From Aestuariivivens insulae (lineage in GTDB: Bacteria; Bacteroidota; Bacteroidia; Flavobacteriales; Flavobacteriaceae), in contig NZ_JAKMCS010000008.1 of assembly GCF_022662195.1 (NCBI RefSeq), positions 62,001 through 126,000 of the forward strand: a stretch of DNA of 64,000 nt, read 5' to 3'. This document shows positions 7,578 to 17,045 of this stretch, one piece after another. Numbering within the stretch: the first letter of the stretch is position 1; the number at the start of each line of letters is the position of its first letter. The notes under the pieces are model-generated. The model made no database searches. It was not told the origin of the DNA and saw only the letters and a list, made by a program, of their open reading frames with translations. Made by a program: the position numbers and the translations under genes.

Positions 7578-10271
7578 TTATAAACTTCTATCTGGCTGTC
7601 TGCGTTTTTCGTATTTTAAATCTTTCAATAAGCTAGACTTAATACCTATAAAGAAATTCCAATAGGCACGAGATCCAAATGGATTCCATGCAAAGTTCAT
7701 ACGCCAACTAAGCAAATCACGTTCAAATCTGAACTGCGTATTTGTAAATCCTTGATTTTTTAAATCATAACCCGATGAAACACCTACCGACCATTTTGGG
7801 GAGAGCTCAACGTCTCCCGAAAACATAAGCGAGTGTGACGAAATTTCATTTTGCCTTCGGCTGTTGCTATAGTTTACGGCATAAGCCAAGCGAAGGTTCC
7901 AGGGAATCTTGTAATTGTACAATTCACTGGGTTTTTCGTCTTCATCGTCTTCTTCTTTAGAAGCATTTATTTCCTGATTGGAAAAGTCCAAATTTTTTGG
8001 CAAGACATCCTCGGGACGATTACTGGCTTCTTGGCCACCATCTTTATCTTTCTTGCCTTTGTTAGATAGGGAATAGCTCATAGTTAGGTTGGCACTGGTT
8101 AACCTAAATAGGCTTCCTCCGTTATCTATATTAAACTTATCTATTCTGTTGTTATTGTTGTCTAGTGCATAAGGGTCTAAGGAAGCACCAAAATTCACAC
8201 TCATTTTATTATTAAAGAGTTGCGTACCTCCAGACATTCTAACGGGACTCCATTGTAGGGAGTCACCTGCCACATTATAGGAGGTAGAAAAATTAAGGTT
8301 GTTCAGTAAGGTTATCTTTTTAGGTTCGGTGGCCGTAGTATCCCTATCTCTTACCTTAGCTTCCAAATTATTCGCTACGGAAATTCCTATGGAGCTTGAA
8401 AAGGTTTTACCGGGAACACCAAAAAGCCCACCTTCAAACCTGGAAAATTCATCTTCCAGTTCGCCCACAGTTTGCCCATCGGCAGTAACCACTTCAACAT
8501 TCTCATAGTATTTATCGAAAGCAGGATTGATATTATAGCTTACAGACGGGCGCATAACATGCCTTATGGCCTGTATTTTTTTATCTTCTCCAAAATCGAA
8601 CATACCATAAATGGTGGTTCCCAAACTGGTGCTAAAATTGTAGGTTCTATACGAGTCGAATCCCTTTAGGTCTTCGGTTATGGTTTTCCCTTCGTCTGGA
8701 TCGTAAAATTTGTTTATGGTATTGAACGTCCAAACTTCATTATAATTGGTACTGGCACTAACACTAAAATATTTTAATAGTTTAAAGTTGGTACTTAAAG
8801 GAATGTTATGCTGAAAACCTGCTCTGGCGTCATCAAACATTTCCTTTTTAAAGAATAAGGAATCTGTAGTTTGTATCCTGTTTTCACCCCTTACGCTATA
8901 TTGTAAGTTTATATTTTGAATAATTCCTTTTTTGGATCCTGATTTAGGGGCTAAAGGATATATACGTCCTACACTACCTTGAAAAGTAGGTAGGGTCATA
9001 TTTATTTGCTGTGTATTGGTATTTTGTGAGTGGGTTGCCGTAAGACTAAAATTTACTTGAGGCTCCCCTTGAAAGGTTTTGGAGTAAGATACCGAAGATG
9101 ATAAGGTGTTACTTAAAAAATTACCCGTATTAATTTGGTTAAGCGAGTTTCTATAGTAAGTGCTACTTCCTAAATTCACCGAAGCAGAAAAGCGGGAATT
9201 GGGGCTTGCTTTAGAATCCTGGCTGTGCGACCACCTTAAATTGTAAATGGTACTTCTTGAATAATCGGGAAAACCACGTTCGCTAGTAATTAAATTTTCA
9301 TACCTGAAACTTAAGTTGCCCCTAAACTTGTAGCGTACAGCATAAGAGTTTTCTGCTCTAAAACCGTAACTTCCGTTGGTATAGTAATCGCCATAAACAG
9401 CTAAATCAAAATAATCGCTTATAGCAAAGTAATATCCAAAGTTTTGTAAAAAATAGCCCCGATCGTTTTGCTCACCAAAACTGGGGATGATAATTCCTGA
9501 GGTTTGCTTTTCAGACTGTGGGAAGAATCCAAAAGGAACTCCAATAGGAGTTGGTACATCGTAAATAAACAAATTGGCAAGCCCGGTAACAATCTTTTTC
9601 TTAGGGACTATTTTAGCCTTTCTTAGTTTGATATAGTATTCCGGGTCGTCTAAATCTTGGGCAGTCGTATATTTAGCGTCTTTTATAAAGTATACCGAAT
9701 CGTTTACACGTTTAGTCACATTAGCGATAACGGTTCCTTCACCTTGTTCTGTAATAGAGCGGTAAATGAGTGCTTTTTCTGTTTTGGTGTTGAATAAGAT
9801 GGAGTCTGGTTCAACAACATTACCATCTTTACTGAAAACGGGAGCTTGGGTATAGCCTTCAATACTATCGGTTATACCTTTGGCGTAAACCAAGTCCTTG
9901 CTTAAATCTATAGTAATGCTTCCAGCTTTAATGTTCATGCCGTCATAATCTATTTCGGCATTATTATACAGATATAATTTCTGTTGCTTCTTATTAAACG
10001 AGGTGTAATCTGTCGCAGTATACTTTACAATACCCGCTAGTAACTCTTTCTTTGGTTTTATGGAATCGGTTTGGGTAGAATCCTGTTCTTTTTTGATTAT
10101 GCCCTCAGGGTTAATTATACTGTCTGCCTTTATAGTAATGTTTTCAGTTTTAACTTCTTTCTTGTTACCAATAATCTTTCTATTGTCAGGGAGTTCTTGG
10201 GCGTAGCCAAACATGTTGATAAACATGGTAAAACTTAGGGCAAAAAGTATTTTAAAGTTGTTTGTGTGCAA
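7578..10271 (-). CDS. lptD: LPS-assembly protein LptD (OstA)
   Basis: The 897-residue outer membrane protein has a signal peptide ending near residue 25 (FGYAQ). An N-terminal OstA/jellyroll-like part follows, with repeated segments such as LYLYNNAEIDYDG and ALIYRSITEQGEG (about residues 75-210). A long C-terminal beta-barrel with many alternating aromatic strands ends in a strand typical of outer membrane proteins. The VPFGFFPQSEKQTSGIIIPSFGE segment is characteristic of Bacteroidota LptD. It would insert lipopolysaccharide into the outer leaflet with LptE, which is not seen here. It is divergent from the amidase gene and followed by ridA. Identification rests on the conserved middle segment and architecture. 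Confidence 0.88.
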   Translation of the reverse strand: MHTNNFKILFALSFTMFINMFGYAQELPDNRKIIGNKKEVKTENITIKADSIINPEGIIKKEQDSTQTDSIKPKKELLAGIVKYTATDYTSFNKKQQKLYLYNNAEIDYDGMNIKAGSITIDLSKDLVYAKGITDSIEGYTQAPVFSKDGNVVEPDSILFNTKTEKALIYRSITEQGEGTVIANVTKRVNDSVYFIKDAKYTTAQDLDDPEYYIKLRKAKIVPKKKIVTGLANLFIYDVPTPIGVPFGFFPQSEKQTSGIIIPSFGEQNDRGYFLQNFGYYFAISDYFDLAVYGDYYTNGSYGFRAENSYAVRYKFRGNLSFRYENLITSERGFPDYSRSTIYNLRWSHSQDSKASPNSRFSASVNLGSSTYYRNSLNQINTGNFLSNTLSSSVSYSKTFQGEPQVNFSLTATHSQNTNTQQINMTLPTFQGSVGRIYPLAPKSGSKKGIIQNINLQYSVRGENRIQTTDSLFFKKEMFDDARAGFQHNIPLSTNFKLLKYFSVSASTNYNEVWTFNTINKFYDPDEGKTITEDLKGFDSYRTYNFSTSLGTTIYGMFDFGEDKKIQAIRHVMRPSVSYNINPAFDKYYENVEVVTADGQTVGELEDEFSRFEGGLFGVPGKTFSSSIGISVANNLEAKVRDRDTTATEPKKITLLNNLNFSTSYNVAGDSLQWSPVRMSGGTQLFNNKMSVNFGASLDPYALDNNNNRIDKFNIDNGGSLFRLTSANLTMSYSLSNKGKKDKDGGQEASNRPEDVLPKNLDFSNQEINASKEEDDEDEKPSELYNYKIPWNLRLAYAVNYSNSRRQNEISSHSLMFSGDVELSPKWSVGVSSGYDLKNQGFTNTQFRFERDLLSWRMNFAWNPFGSRAYWNFFIGIKSSLLKDLKYEKRRQPDRSL

Positions 10272-10547
10272 CGCTTTTAATGTATTTTTGTAAAAGTATG
10301 GCTCGGTTTTTGAATTGCCAAAATTACATATATTTTTCTGTGATTTAATTGATATTCCACGAAAAATTTAAAATTATAATATACTGGGAATTCAAATTGT
10401 TAACCTCATAGAAGTATCAATATTTGTTCCATTTTGGCTAAAAGGTGCATAACGTGAGTTTAAAAACAATAAATGCATACAAATTGTTACTAATAACGGA
10501 TATTCAAAATTTAATTTAAAATTAAGCCATTGCTAAAATTTAAACGG

Positions 10548-11648
10548 ATGAAAACGATAAAGGTATTACGCTTAGTATGTTCTATAATTACATTAGTGAT
10601 TTTATCGACTAGTCATGTAATAGCTCAACCAAATAACCATGAATTTGTTGTGGTTTTAGATGCTGGTCATGGAGGGCATGACCCTGGCAACCTTGGGAAT
10701 GGTTATAAAGAAAAGGATATTGCTTTAAAAATTGTTTTGCAAGTAGGAAAAGAGTTAGAGAAGAATCCTGATATAAAAGTAGTGTATACAAGAAAGAAAG
10801 ATGTTTTTGTGGATTTGTTTGTAAGAGGGAAAATTGCAAATAAGGCCAATGCAGATTTGTTTGTTTCGGTTCATTGTAATTCTCACAACTCTAGCGCCCA
10901 TGGAACCGAAACTTTTGTGTTAGGAACACATCGTAATAAAACCAACTTTGAAGTTGCCAAAAAAGAGAACTCGGTTATTTTCCTAGAAGATGATTATGAA
11001 AAGAACTATGCAGGATTCGATCCAAATTCTCCAGAATCGGTGATGAGTATTTTGCTGAGTCAAGAGGAGTATTTAGATCAAAGTATACAACTGGCAAGCT
11101 TGATAGAGAAAAATTTTTCAGGCAAGTTAAAACGTAACAGTAGGGGGGGTAAGCAAGCCGGATTTATTGTGTTGCATCAAACAGTAATGCCCAGTGTTCT
11201 TGTAGAAACAGGGTTTTTAACTTATAAAAAAGAAGGAAATTATCTTAATTCAAAAAAAGGACAAGGAGAAATGTCCCAGGCCATAGTTTCTGCAGTATTG
11301 GAATACAAAAAAAGCATTGATACCAATGTAGATTACTATGTAGATAACGACACAGCTAGTGAAATTACAGAAGAAATCTCAAGCGATATCGTGTTTAAAG
11401 TTCAAATAGCGGCCAGTTCCAATGCCATAGATACCAAACCATATAATTTTAAAGGGCTCGATAATATTTCTATGCTAAAAGAAGGTAGCCTGTATAAATA
11501 TTTTTATGGGCAAACCTCAAATTATGAGGCCACTAAGGCGTTAATAGAAGAAGCTAGACGTAAAGGGTATGGGTCGAGTTTTGTTGTGCCATTTAAATCA
11601 GGTAAAAAGATAACCTTGGCCGAAGCTTTAAAAACTACAGCTAATTAG
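10548..11648 (+). CDS. N-acetylmuramoyl-L-alanine amidase with C-terminal SPOR-like domain
   Basis: I chose the ATG at 10548 because it gives a clean signal peptide (MKTIKVLRLV... cleaved near VIAQ); an in-frame TTG lies 18 bases upstream. The Amidase_3 domain shows VVLDAGHGGHDPG with zinc ligand His41, Glu55 in the KEKDI segment, SVHCNSH with His109, and the catalytic VLVETGFLT segment near residue 227. The last 80 residues look like a SPOR peptidoglycan-binding domain. The enzyme would cut the amide bond between MurNAc and the stem peptide in the periplasm, probably at division sites. It is followed 52 bases later by the MlaD-type gene. Confidence 0.92.
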   Translation: MKTIKVLRLVCSIITLVILSTSHVIAQPNNHEFVVVLDAGHGGHDPGNLGNGYKEKDIALKIVLQVGKELEKNPDIKVVYTRKKDVFVDLFVRGKIANKANADLFVSVHCNSHNSSAHGTETFVLGTHRNKTNFEVAKKENSVIFLEDDYEKNYAGFDPNSPESVMSILLSQEEYLDQSIQLASLIEKNFSGKLKRNSRGGKQAGFIVLHQTVMPSVLVETGFLTYKKEGNYLNSKKGQGEMSQAIVSAVLEYKKSIDTNVDYYVDNDTASEITEEISSDIVFKVQIAASSNAIDTKPYNFKGLDNISMLKEGSLYKYFYGQTSNYEATKALIEEARRKGYGSSFVVPFKSGKKITLAEALKTTAN

Positions 11649-11700
11649 AGTCATTCTTTTTAAATTTATCTTAAATTTGTTTCTCTAAAAACCAAAGATT

Positions 11701-12636
11701 TTGAAACTATCAAAAGAAGTTAAAACTGCCTTACTTGTCATTTCAGGAATCATTCTACTTATTTATGGCTTTAATTACTTAAAAGGAGAAAGCCTTTTTT
11801 CTAATGAATCCACATACTATACAGAGTTCGATTACAACGCCTTAAGTACATCTTCACCTGTTACCATTAAAGGGAATGCAGTGGGTAAGGTAAGCAACAT
11901 AGAATATGACTTTAAATCGGGGAAAACCAAAGTATTCTTTACCGTTAACCCAGAATTAAAACTATCCAAGAACAGTACAATAAGATTGTATGAAACTGGT
12001 ATTATGGGAGGGAATGCATTGGCTATAATCCAGGCCGATGATACTGAAATGGCTAAAAATGGCGATTTTATTGCTTCAGAAATACAACCAGGGCTAATAT
12101 CCAGTTTAAAGCAGAATTTTTCTGGTCTTAGTACTAATTTAGACAGTACCTTACGTTCTGCAGATACCTTATTGGTTAGTTTAAACACCTTGGTGGCAGA
12201 TGAATCCCAAAACGGACTTAAAGCGACCATTGCAGAATTGAACAGTACCTTAAAAGCAGTAAAAGGATTGGCTGTTTCTGCTCAAGCTATGGTTGATAGC
12301 AATGATGATAAATTGGCTAAGATTATCGATAATTTTAATACCGCTAGTGAAGGTTTAGCTAGTTTATCCAACGATATTAAGGATATAGAACTTAGTAAAA
12401 CAGTATCTAATCTAGACAACACGCTTACGTCTTTAAGTGCCATTTTAAACGATATGGAACAAGGCAATGGCTCCATGGGAAAACTACTTAAGGACGAAGC
12501 ATTATATACTAATCTGGAAGGCGCTACCAAGGAACTGGAATCGCTTTTAAGAGATATAAAACTGCACCCTAAGCGCTATTTTAGAATTTTATCAAAAAAG
12601 GAAATCCCTTATAGCGGTGAGGACCAATCTAATTAA
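11701..12636 (+). CDS. MlaD family (MCE domain) lipid transport protein
   Basis: The 311-residue protein starts with TTG: an in-frame stop at 11686 leaves no ATG before the conserved KLSKEVKTALLVISG start. A single membrane anchor (about residues 8-27) is followed by an MCE domain (about 38-115, with TSSPVTIKGNAVGKVSNI and LYETGIMGGNAL) and a long helical region to residue 300. MCE proteins form hexameric lipid carriers in the periplasm. The MlaE permease and MlaF ATPase genes are not in the window. The amidase gene lies upstream and the iron-sulfur gene starts 9 bases downstream. Confidence 0.88.
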   Translation: MKLSKEVKTALLVISGIILLIYGFNYLKGESLFSNESTYYTEFDYNALSTSSPVTIKGNAVGKVSNIEYDFKSGKTKVFFTVNPELKLSKNSTIRLYETGIMGGNALAIIQADDTEMAKNGDFIASEIQPGLISSLKQNFSGLSTNLDSTLRSADTLLVSLNTLVADESQNGLKATIAELNSTLKAVKGLAVSAQAMVDSNDDKLAKIIDNFNTASEGLASLSNDIKDIELSKTVSNLDNTLTSLSAILNDMEQGNGSMGKLLKDEALYTNLEGATKELESLLRDIKLHPKRYFRILSKKEIPYSGEDQSN

Positions 12637-12645
12637 TACTGCCAC

Positions 12646-13959
12646 ATGGAATATTTGCCAAATATATGTTTTGCAATAGCCCTTGTTTTAGGTATAGGTT
12701 ATTTTGCTAAAAATGTAAAGAAACTTACCCGAAACATTAAACTGGGGCAGGATGTAGACGTTAGTGATAACAAGTCGCAACGTTGGAGAAATATGGTTAG
12801 GATAGCCTTAGGACAAGGAAAAATGGTAAAGCGTCCTATAGCAGGTGTCCTTCATATTATTGTTTATATAGGGTTTATAATCATCAATATTGAAATTTTA
12901 GAAATTGTTATTGACGGTTTGGTAGGTACACACAGAATAGGTTTAAAAGTGTTGCCAATCTCCATTTACGGTTTTCTAATAGGTGCTTTTGAAGTTTTGG
13001 CGGTTTTGGTATTTGTGGCTGTTACCGTATTTTGGATTAGAAGAAACATTATAAAACTGCAGCGCTTTTGGAAAAGTGAAATGACCAGTTGGCCTAAAAA
13101 TGACGCCAATTATATCCTGTATTTCGAAATGGTATTAATGACCTTGTTTTTGATTATGAATGCTACCGATGTCCATTTTCAGGAGATCAATACAGGCAAT
13201 ATTTTTAGTCAGTACATAGCATCGTGGTTTTCGGGGCTTCCAGAGCTTCAGCTTCATGGTATAGAAAGAACGGCTTGGTGGTTGCATATTTTAGGTATTT
13301 TGGTGTTTTTAAACTATTTATATTTTTCAAAACACCTGCATATATTATTGGCATTTCCAAATACCTTCTATGCTAAGCTGGAGCCAAAGGGTCAATTGAA
13401 TAATTTAGATGCTGTTACTAAAGAAGTAAAAATGATGATGGATCCCAACGTCGATCCATTTGCTGCACCAGCTGAAGGAACAGCAGCAGAAATGCCGGCT
13501 AAGTTTGGAGCCAGTGATGTTCAGGATTTAAGTTGGTTGCAACTTTTAAATGCTTACACCTGTACAGAATGTGGGCGTTGTACTAGCGAGTGTCCTGCAA
13601 ATCAAACGGGCAAAAAGCTATCACCAAGAAAAATCATGATGGATACCAGGGACCGCCTGGAAGAAGTTGGTAAAAATATCGATGCCAATAAAGGTGAGTT
13701 TAAAGCAGATGGCAAGCAGTTATTGGACGATTACATAACCAGAGAGGAGTTATGGGCCTGTACAACCTGCAATGCCTGTGTTGAAGCTTGTCCGGTAAGT
13801 ATCGATCCCTTGTCCATAATTTTAGATATGCGCCGCTATTTGGTTATGGAACAATCGGCTGCACCAGTTGAGTTGAACAACATGATGACCAACATAGAGA
13901 ACAATGGTGCACCATGGCCATACAACCAAATGGACCGATTAAACTGGAAGAATGAATAG
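12646..13959 (+). CDS. Membrane cytochrome b / 8Fe-ferredoxin subunit, HdrE-EMO-like
   Basis: The 437-residue protein has about five hydrophobic membrane spans in its first 240 residues, arranged like the NarI/HdrE cytochrome b domain, with histidines in and near the spans. It then has a cytoplasmic ferredoxin domain with two 4Fe-4S motifs, CTECGRCTSECP (Cys306/309/312/316) and CTTCNACVEACP (Cys372/375/378/382). With the next gene (263 residues) the total is 700 residues. That matches the size and domain order of single-chain ETF:menaquinone oxidoreductases (EMO: cytochrome b, ferredoxin, two CCG domains). The likely role is passing electrons to or from menaquinone. Annotation pipelines call it only an Fe-S binding protein. 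Role is inferred. Confidence 0.8.
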   Translation: MEYLPNICFAIALVLGIGYFAKNVKKLTRNIKLGQDVDVSDNKSQRWRNMVRIALGQGKMVKRPIAGVLHIIVYIGFIIINIEILEIVIDGLVGTHRIGLKVLPISIYGFLIGAFEVLAVLVFVAVTVFWIRRNIIKLQRFWKSEMTSWPKNDANYILYFEMVLMTLFLIMNATDVHFQEINTGNIFSQYIASWFSGLPELQLHGIERTAWWLHILGILVFLNYLYFSKHLHILLAFPNTFYAKLEPKGQLNNLDAVTKEVKMMMDPNVDPFAAPAEGTAAEMPAKFGASDVQDLSWLQLLNAYTCTECGRCTSECPANQTGKKLSPRKIMMDTRDRLEEVGKNIDANKGEFKADGKQLLDDYITREELWACTTCNACVEACPVSIDPLSIILDMRRYLVMEQSAAPVELNNMMTNIENNGAPWPYNQMDRLNWKNE

Positions 13960-13996
13960 AAAATTATATGGGAAGCCTGCCTGTCAGTGGTAGGTT

Positions 13997-14041
13997 ATTC
14001 TAAAATCGTGGCTTCGAGAACCTCAGCCGCGATTTTAGAAT
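13997..14041. repeat. Long hairpin between the two iron-sulfur genes
   Basis: ATTCTAAAATCGTGGCT (13997-14013) pairs with AGCCGCGATTTTAGAAT (14025-14041) over 17 bases with one T/G wobble and an 11-base loop. It could be a dispersed REP-type palindrome or an mRNA processing or attenuation structure. It is not followed by a T run, so it is a poor intrinsic terminator. Confidence 0.75.
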
Positions 14042-14087
14042 CGGGCTTTTAGGAGCAACCTTTTTATGCTGTCATTTCAGCGTGTTA

Positions 14088-14106
14088 CCCTGAGCTTGTC
14101 GAAGGG
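14088..14106. repeat. TGAGCTTGTCGAA repeat core, copy 2
   Basis: CCCT (14088-14091) and AGGG (14103-14106) frame the core TGAGCTTGTCGAA (14091-14103), which is shared with 6864-6876. It is a short dispersed palindromic element in the gap between the two iron-sulfur genes. Confidence 0.6.
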
Positions 14107-14168
14107 AAGGCAGGAATCCATATGAAAAAAAAGATTTTTAATTCAATCCCTAACGCAAAAAAAGAATA

Positions 14169-14960
14169 ATGAGCGAAACAATTAAAGTTCCTACAATGGC
14201 CGAGTATATGGCCCAAGGCAAACAACCCGAAGTCTTGTTTTGGGTAGGATGTGCAGGTAGTTTTGATGATAGGGCCAAGAAAATAACCAAGGCATTTGTA
14301 AAACTTTTAAACCAAGCTAAGGTTGACTTTGCGGTTTTGGGAACCGAAGAAAGTTGTACAGGAGATCCAGCCAAGCGTTCTGGAAATGAGTTTTTGTTTC
14401 AAATGCAAGCGGTAACCAATATAGAGGTGTTGAATGCTTATGAAGTAAAAAAGATAGTAACCGCTTGTCCGCATTGCTTTAATACCATTAAAAATGAGTA
14501 TCCAGAATTAGGTGGAAACTATGAGGTGATGCACCATACCCAATTTCTAAAGTCTTTGCTAGAAGAAGGGCGTTTAACTATTGAGGGAGGACAATTTAAA
14601 GGTAAGCGTATTACATTTCATGATCCCTGTTACTTAGGCCGCGCCAATAATGTTTTTGAAGCACCGCGTGATCTAATACAAAAACTGGAAGCCGAACTGG
14701 TAGAAATGAAAAAATGCAGGCAAAATGGGTTGTGTTGTGGTGCTGGAGGCGCACAAATGTTTAAAGAGCCCGAGAAAGGTAATAAAGATGTTAATGTAGA
14801 GCGTACCGAGCAAGCTTTGGACGCAAAACCTGAAATTATTGCAGCAGGATGCCCGTTTTGTAATACCATGATGACCGATGGTATTAAGGCTAAAGAGAAA
14901 GAGGAAGATGTAGCCGTTATGGATATCGCCGAACTTATCGCTAATGCGAAAGAGTTATAG
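14169..14960 (+). CDS. Two-CCG-domain iron-sulfur protein, HdrB/HdrD-like
   Basis: The 263-residue cytoplasmic protein has two cysteine-rich CCG domains. The second is complete: Cys154, Cys189-Cys190, Cys228 and Cys231 (C-X34-CC-X37-C-X2-C), the pattern that binds a non-cubane 4Fe-4S cluster in heterodisulfide reductases. The first is Cys28, Ser62-Cys63, Cys100 and Cys103, so one cysteine of its CC pair is serine. The CTGDPAKRSGNEF segment is typical of HdrD-like and EMO-like proteins. It follows the membrane ferredoxin/cytochrome b gene, separated only by a repeat-filled gap, and is probably its partner. Lactate or glycerol-phosphate dehydrogenase subunits (LutA, GlpC) are alternatives, but no flavin subunit is adjacent. 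Confidence 0.82.
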   Translation: MSETIKVPTMAEYMAQGKQPEVLFWVGCAGSFDDRAKKITKAFVKLLNQAKVDFAVLGTEESCTGDPAKRSGNEFLFQMQAVTNIEVLNAYEVKKIVTACPHCFNTIKNEYPELGGNYEVMHHTQFLKSLLEEGRLTIEGGQFKGKRITFHDPCYLGRANNVFEAPRDLIQKLEAELVEMKKCRQNGLCCGAGGAQMFKEPEKGNKDVNVERTEQALDAKPEIIAAGCPFCNTMMTDGIKAKEKEEDVAVMDIAELIANAKEL

Positions 14961-14963
14961 TTT

Positions 14964-15050
14964 AAAGTTCAAGGTTTATGGTTTTAAAGCGTATCAACCA
15001 TCAATCTCAAAATCAATCTAAAGGAGAATCAATCTCAAATCAATCTAAAG
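14964..15050. repeat. Degenerate heptamers and a tandem 23-24-base repeat
   Basis: AAAGTTC, AAGGTTT and ATGGTTT run in register from 14964 to 14984. Then a 24-base unit (15000-15023) is repeated as a 23-base unit (15028-15050), each built from ATCAATCT blocks. The repeats end just before the start of the next gene. Confidence 0.65.
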
Positions 15051-15057
15051 TAATATC

Positions 15058-15543
15058 ATGTTAGTAGATTTTAATACGTTACCAGAAGAATCAAGAGTTT
15101 GGATTTACCAATCCAACCGATCTTTTACAGAGCAAGAGATAGAGGAAATCAAATTAAAATTAAACACGTTTATTGAAAACTGGACCGCTCATGGCAGTGA
15201 TTTGCAGTCTGGATATATTATAAAATACAAACGATTTATAGTAATTGGGTTAAATCAAAATTTGAATAAAGCAACCGGCTGTTCTATTGATGCATCGGTA
15301 AATTTTATTCAGCAATTGGAGAAAGATTACAATGTGGATTTAATGGATAAAATGAATGTATCCTATAAACAAGGCCAGTTTATTGCATATAAATCCTTAA
15401 CCGATTTTAAACAAATGGCAAAGGACAAAGCGGTTTCAAAAAATACCATTGTATTTAATAATTTGGTGACCAATATAGCCGAGTTTAATGATAATTGGGA
15501 AGTGCCTGCCAGTGAGAGTTGGCACAGTAGGTTTATTAAGTAA
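15058..15543 (+). CDS. Conserved flavobacterial protein, function unknown
   Basis: This 161-residue soluble protein has no signal peptide or membrane span. Relatives in Flavobacteriia are often labelled ABC transporter ATPase, but no Walker A, Walker B or signature motif is present, so that label is unsupported. Visible features are an acidic/helical first third with repeated glutamate and lysine, an FIVIGLNQNLNKATGCSIDAS segment around residues 63-82, and a C-terminal WEVPASESWHSRF. It is followed by serB about 150 bases later, and both lie on the same strand. I do not assign a function. Confidence 0.7.
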   Translation: MLVDFNTLPEESRVWIYQSNRSFTEQEIEEIKLKLNTFIENWTAHGSDLQSGYIIKYKRFIVIGLNQNLNKATGCSIDASVNFIQQLEKDYNVDLMDKMNVSYKQGQFIAYKSLTDFKQMAKDKAVSKNTIVFNNLVTNIAEFNDNWEVPASESWHSRFIK

Positions 15544-15695
15544 TGGTATTTATTGCGATTTTTTAAGTTTTCCTGCTTTATGATTAAAGGGTTTTCAAAA
15601 ACTCGTAAAAGAGGAAGTTATACTTCTCTAAAACTTTCATATGTTATTCAAAATACTCATTTTTACAGCTTGTTACCTAATAGGAAATACATATT

Positions 15696-16919
15696 ATGGC
15701 CAGTGAGATTTATTTATTGAACATTTCCGGACAGGATAAACCGGGCTTAACTTCAAGTTTAACGGGCGTATTAGCCGAGTATGATGCTAAAGTGTTAGAT
15801 ATCGGACAAGCCAATATCCATGAAACCTTATCATTAGGGATATTGTTTAAAATTGAATCTGGAAAAAAATCGGCAGCTGTATTAAAGGATTTGCTTTTTA
15901 AAGCCTATGAACTAGGGATAAAGGCAAAGTTTACCCCCATTTCATTAAACGACTATGAGCATTGGGTAAACCTTCAAGGTAAAGACCGCTATATTGTTAC
16001 CATTTTAGGGGAACGATTGGCAGCAGAGCAAATATCGAAAGTCACTAAAGTCATTTCAGAAAAAAACCTCAATATCGATTCCATTAAGCGTTTAACAGGA
16101 CGTTTATCACTGGTTAAGGAAGAAGAATACCCTAGGGCCTCAATCCAGTTGTCCATTAGAGGAAAAATTGGTGATAAAAGCGAGTTTACAGAGAAGTTTA
16201 TGCAAATTTCACATGATTTAGATGTCGATATAGCATTTCAAGAAGATAACATTTATCGTAGAAATAGACGTTTGGTATGTTTCGATATGGACTCAACCTT
16301 AATACAAACCGAGGTTATAGACGAATTAGCAGAGCTGGCTGGTGTAGGAGAGGAAGTAAAGGCCATTACAGAGTCCGCAATGCAAGGAGAAATAGACTTT
16401 AATGAAAGTTTCGTGAGGCGTATGAAGCTTTTAAAAGGTTTGAGTGAAAAAGTACTCCACGATGTCGCTGTAAACCTGCCAATAACCAAAGGCGCTAGAA
16501 GGCTTATAGATACCTTAAGATCATACGGGTTTAAAACCGCTATTTTGTCGGGAGGGTTTACCTATTTTGGCCATTATTTACAAAAGGAATTGGGTATAGA
16601 TTATGTTTATGCCAACCAATTGGAAATTAAAGATGGAGTTTTAACGGGAGATTATCTAGGTGATATTGTAAATGGCGACAAGAAAGCAGAATATCTAAGG
16701 GAAATAGCCATAAAGGAAGGTATAGACATTAGTCAGACTATAGCCGTGGGCGATGGAGCCAACGATTTGCCCATGCTTAATCTTGCTGGATTGGGAATAG
16801 CGTTTCATGCAAAGCCTAAAGTGAAGAATAATGCACAAAGCTCAATATCTAGCATAGGTTTAGATGGGGTATTATATTTATTGGGGTATCACGACAGGCA
16901 TATCGATCTGTTGGATTAA
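15696..16919 (+). CDS. serB: Phosphoserine phosphatase with N-terminal ACT domains
   Basis: The 407-residue protein has two ACT-like domains (about residues 4-85 and 98-180) and a C-terminal HAD phosphatase domain. The nucleophile motif DMDSTLIQTE starts at Asp197. Motif II is ILSGGFTYFG and motif III/IV is AVGDGANDLPML. It performs the last step of serine synthesis, phosphoserine to serine. The ACT domains suggest amino-acid feedback control. The length fits the long SerB form found in mycobacteria and Bacteroidota rather than the short E. coli type. It is probably transcribed alone. Confidence 0.95.
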   Translation: MASEIYLLNISGQDKPGLTSSLTGVLAEYDAKVLDIGQANIHETLSLGILFKIESGKKSAAVLKDLLFKAYELGIKAKFTPISLNDYEHWVNLQGKDRYIVTILGERLAAEQISKVTKVISEKNLNIDSIKRLTGRLSLVKEEEYPRASIQLSIRGKIGDKSEFTEKFMQISHDLDVDIAFQEDNIYRRNRRLVCFDMDSTLIQTEVIDELAELAGVGEEVKAITESAMQGEIDFNESFVRRMKLLKGLSEKVLHDVAVNLPITKGARRLIDTLRSYGFKTAILSGGFTYFGHYLQKELGIDYVYANQLEIKDGVLTGDYLGDIVNGDKKAEYLREIAIKEGIDISQTIAVGDGANDLPMLNLAGLGIAFHAKPKVKNNAQSSISSIGLDGVLYLLGYHDRHIDLLD

Positions 16920-17045
16920 CCTATACTTTAACCGTTAATGATTTCTTTATAAATCTATCTTAAAGTCTTTTTATCTTCTTGGTAAAAATAGTATTTTGGC
17001 ATGGTTATTAGTAAACTAAATACTAAATAACATAACCCAATTATT

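Noticed and set aside
13960-14168. Frameshifted junction of a once-fused Fe-S gene
   Set aside because: Both genes have sound starts and stops, and the gap holds repeats with no remnant coding sequence in any frame.
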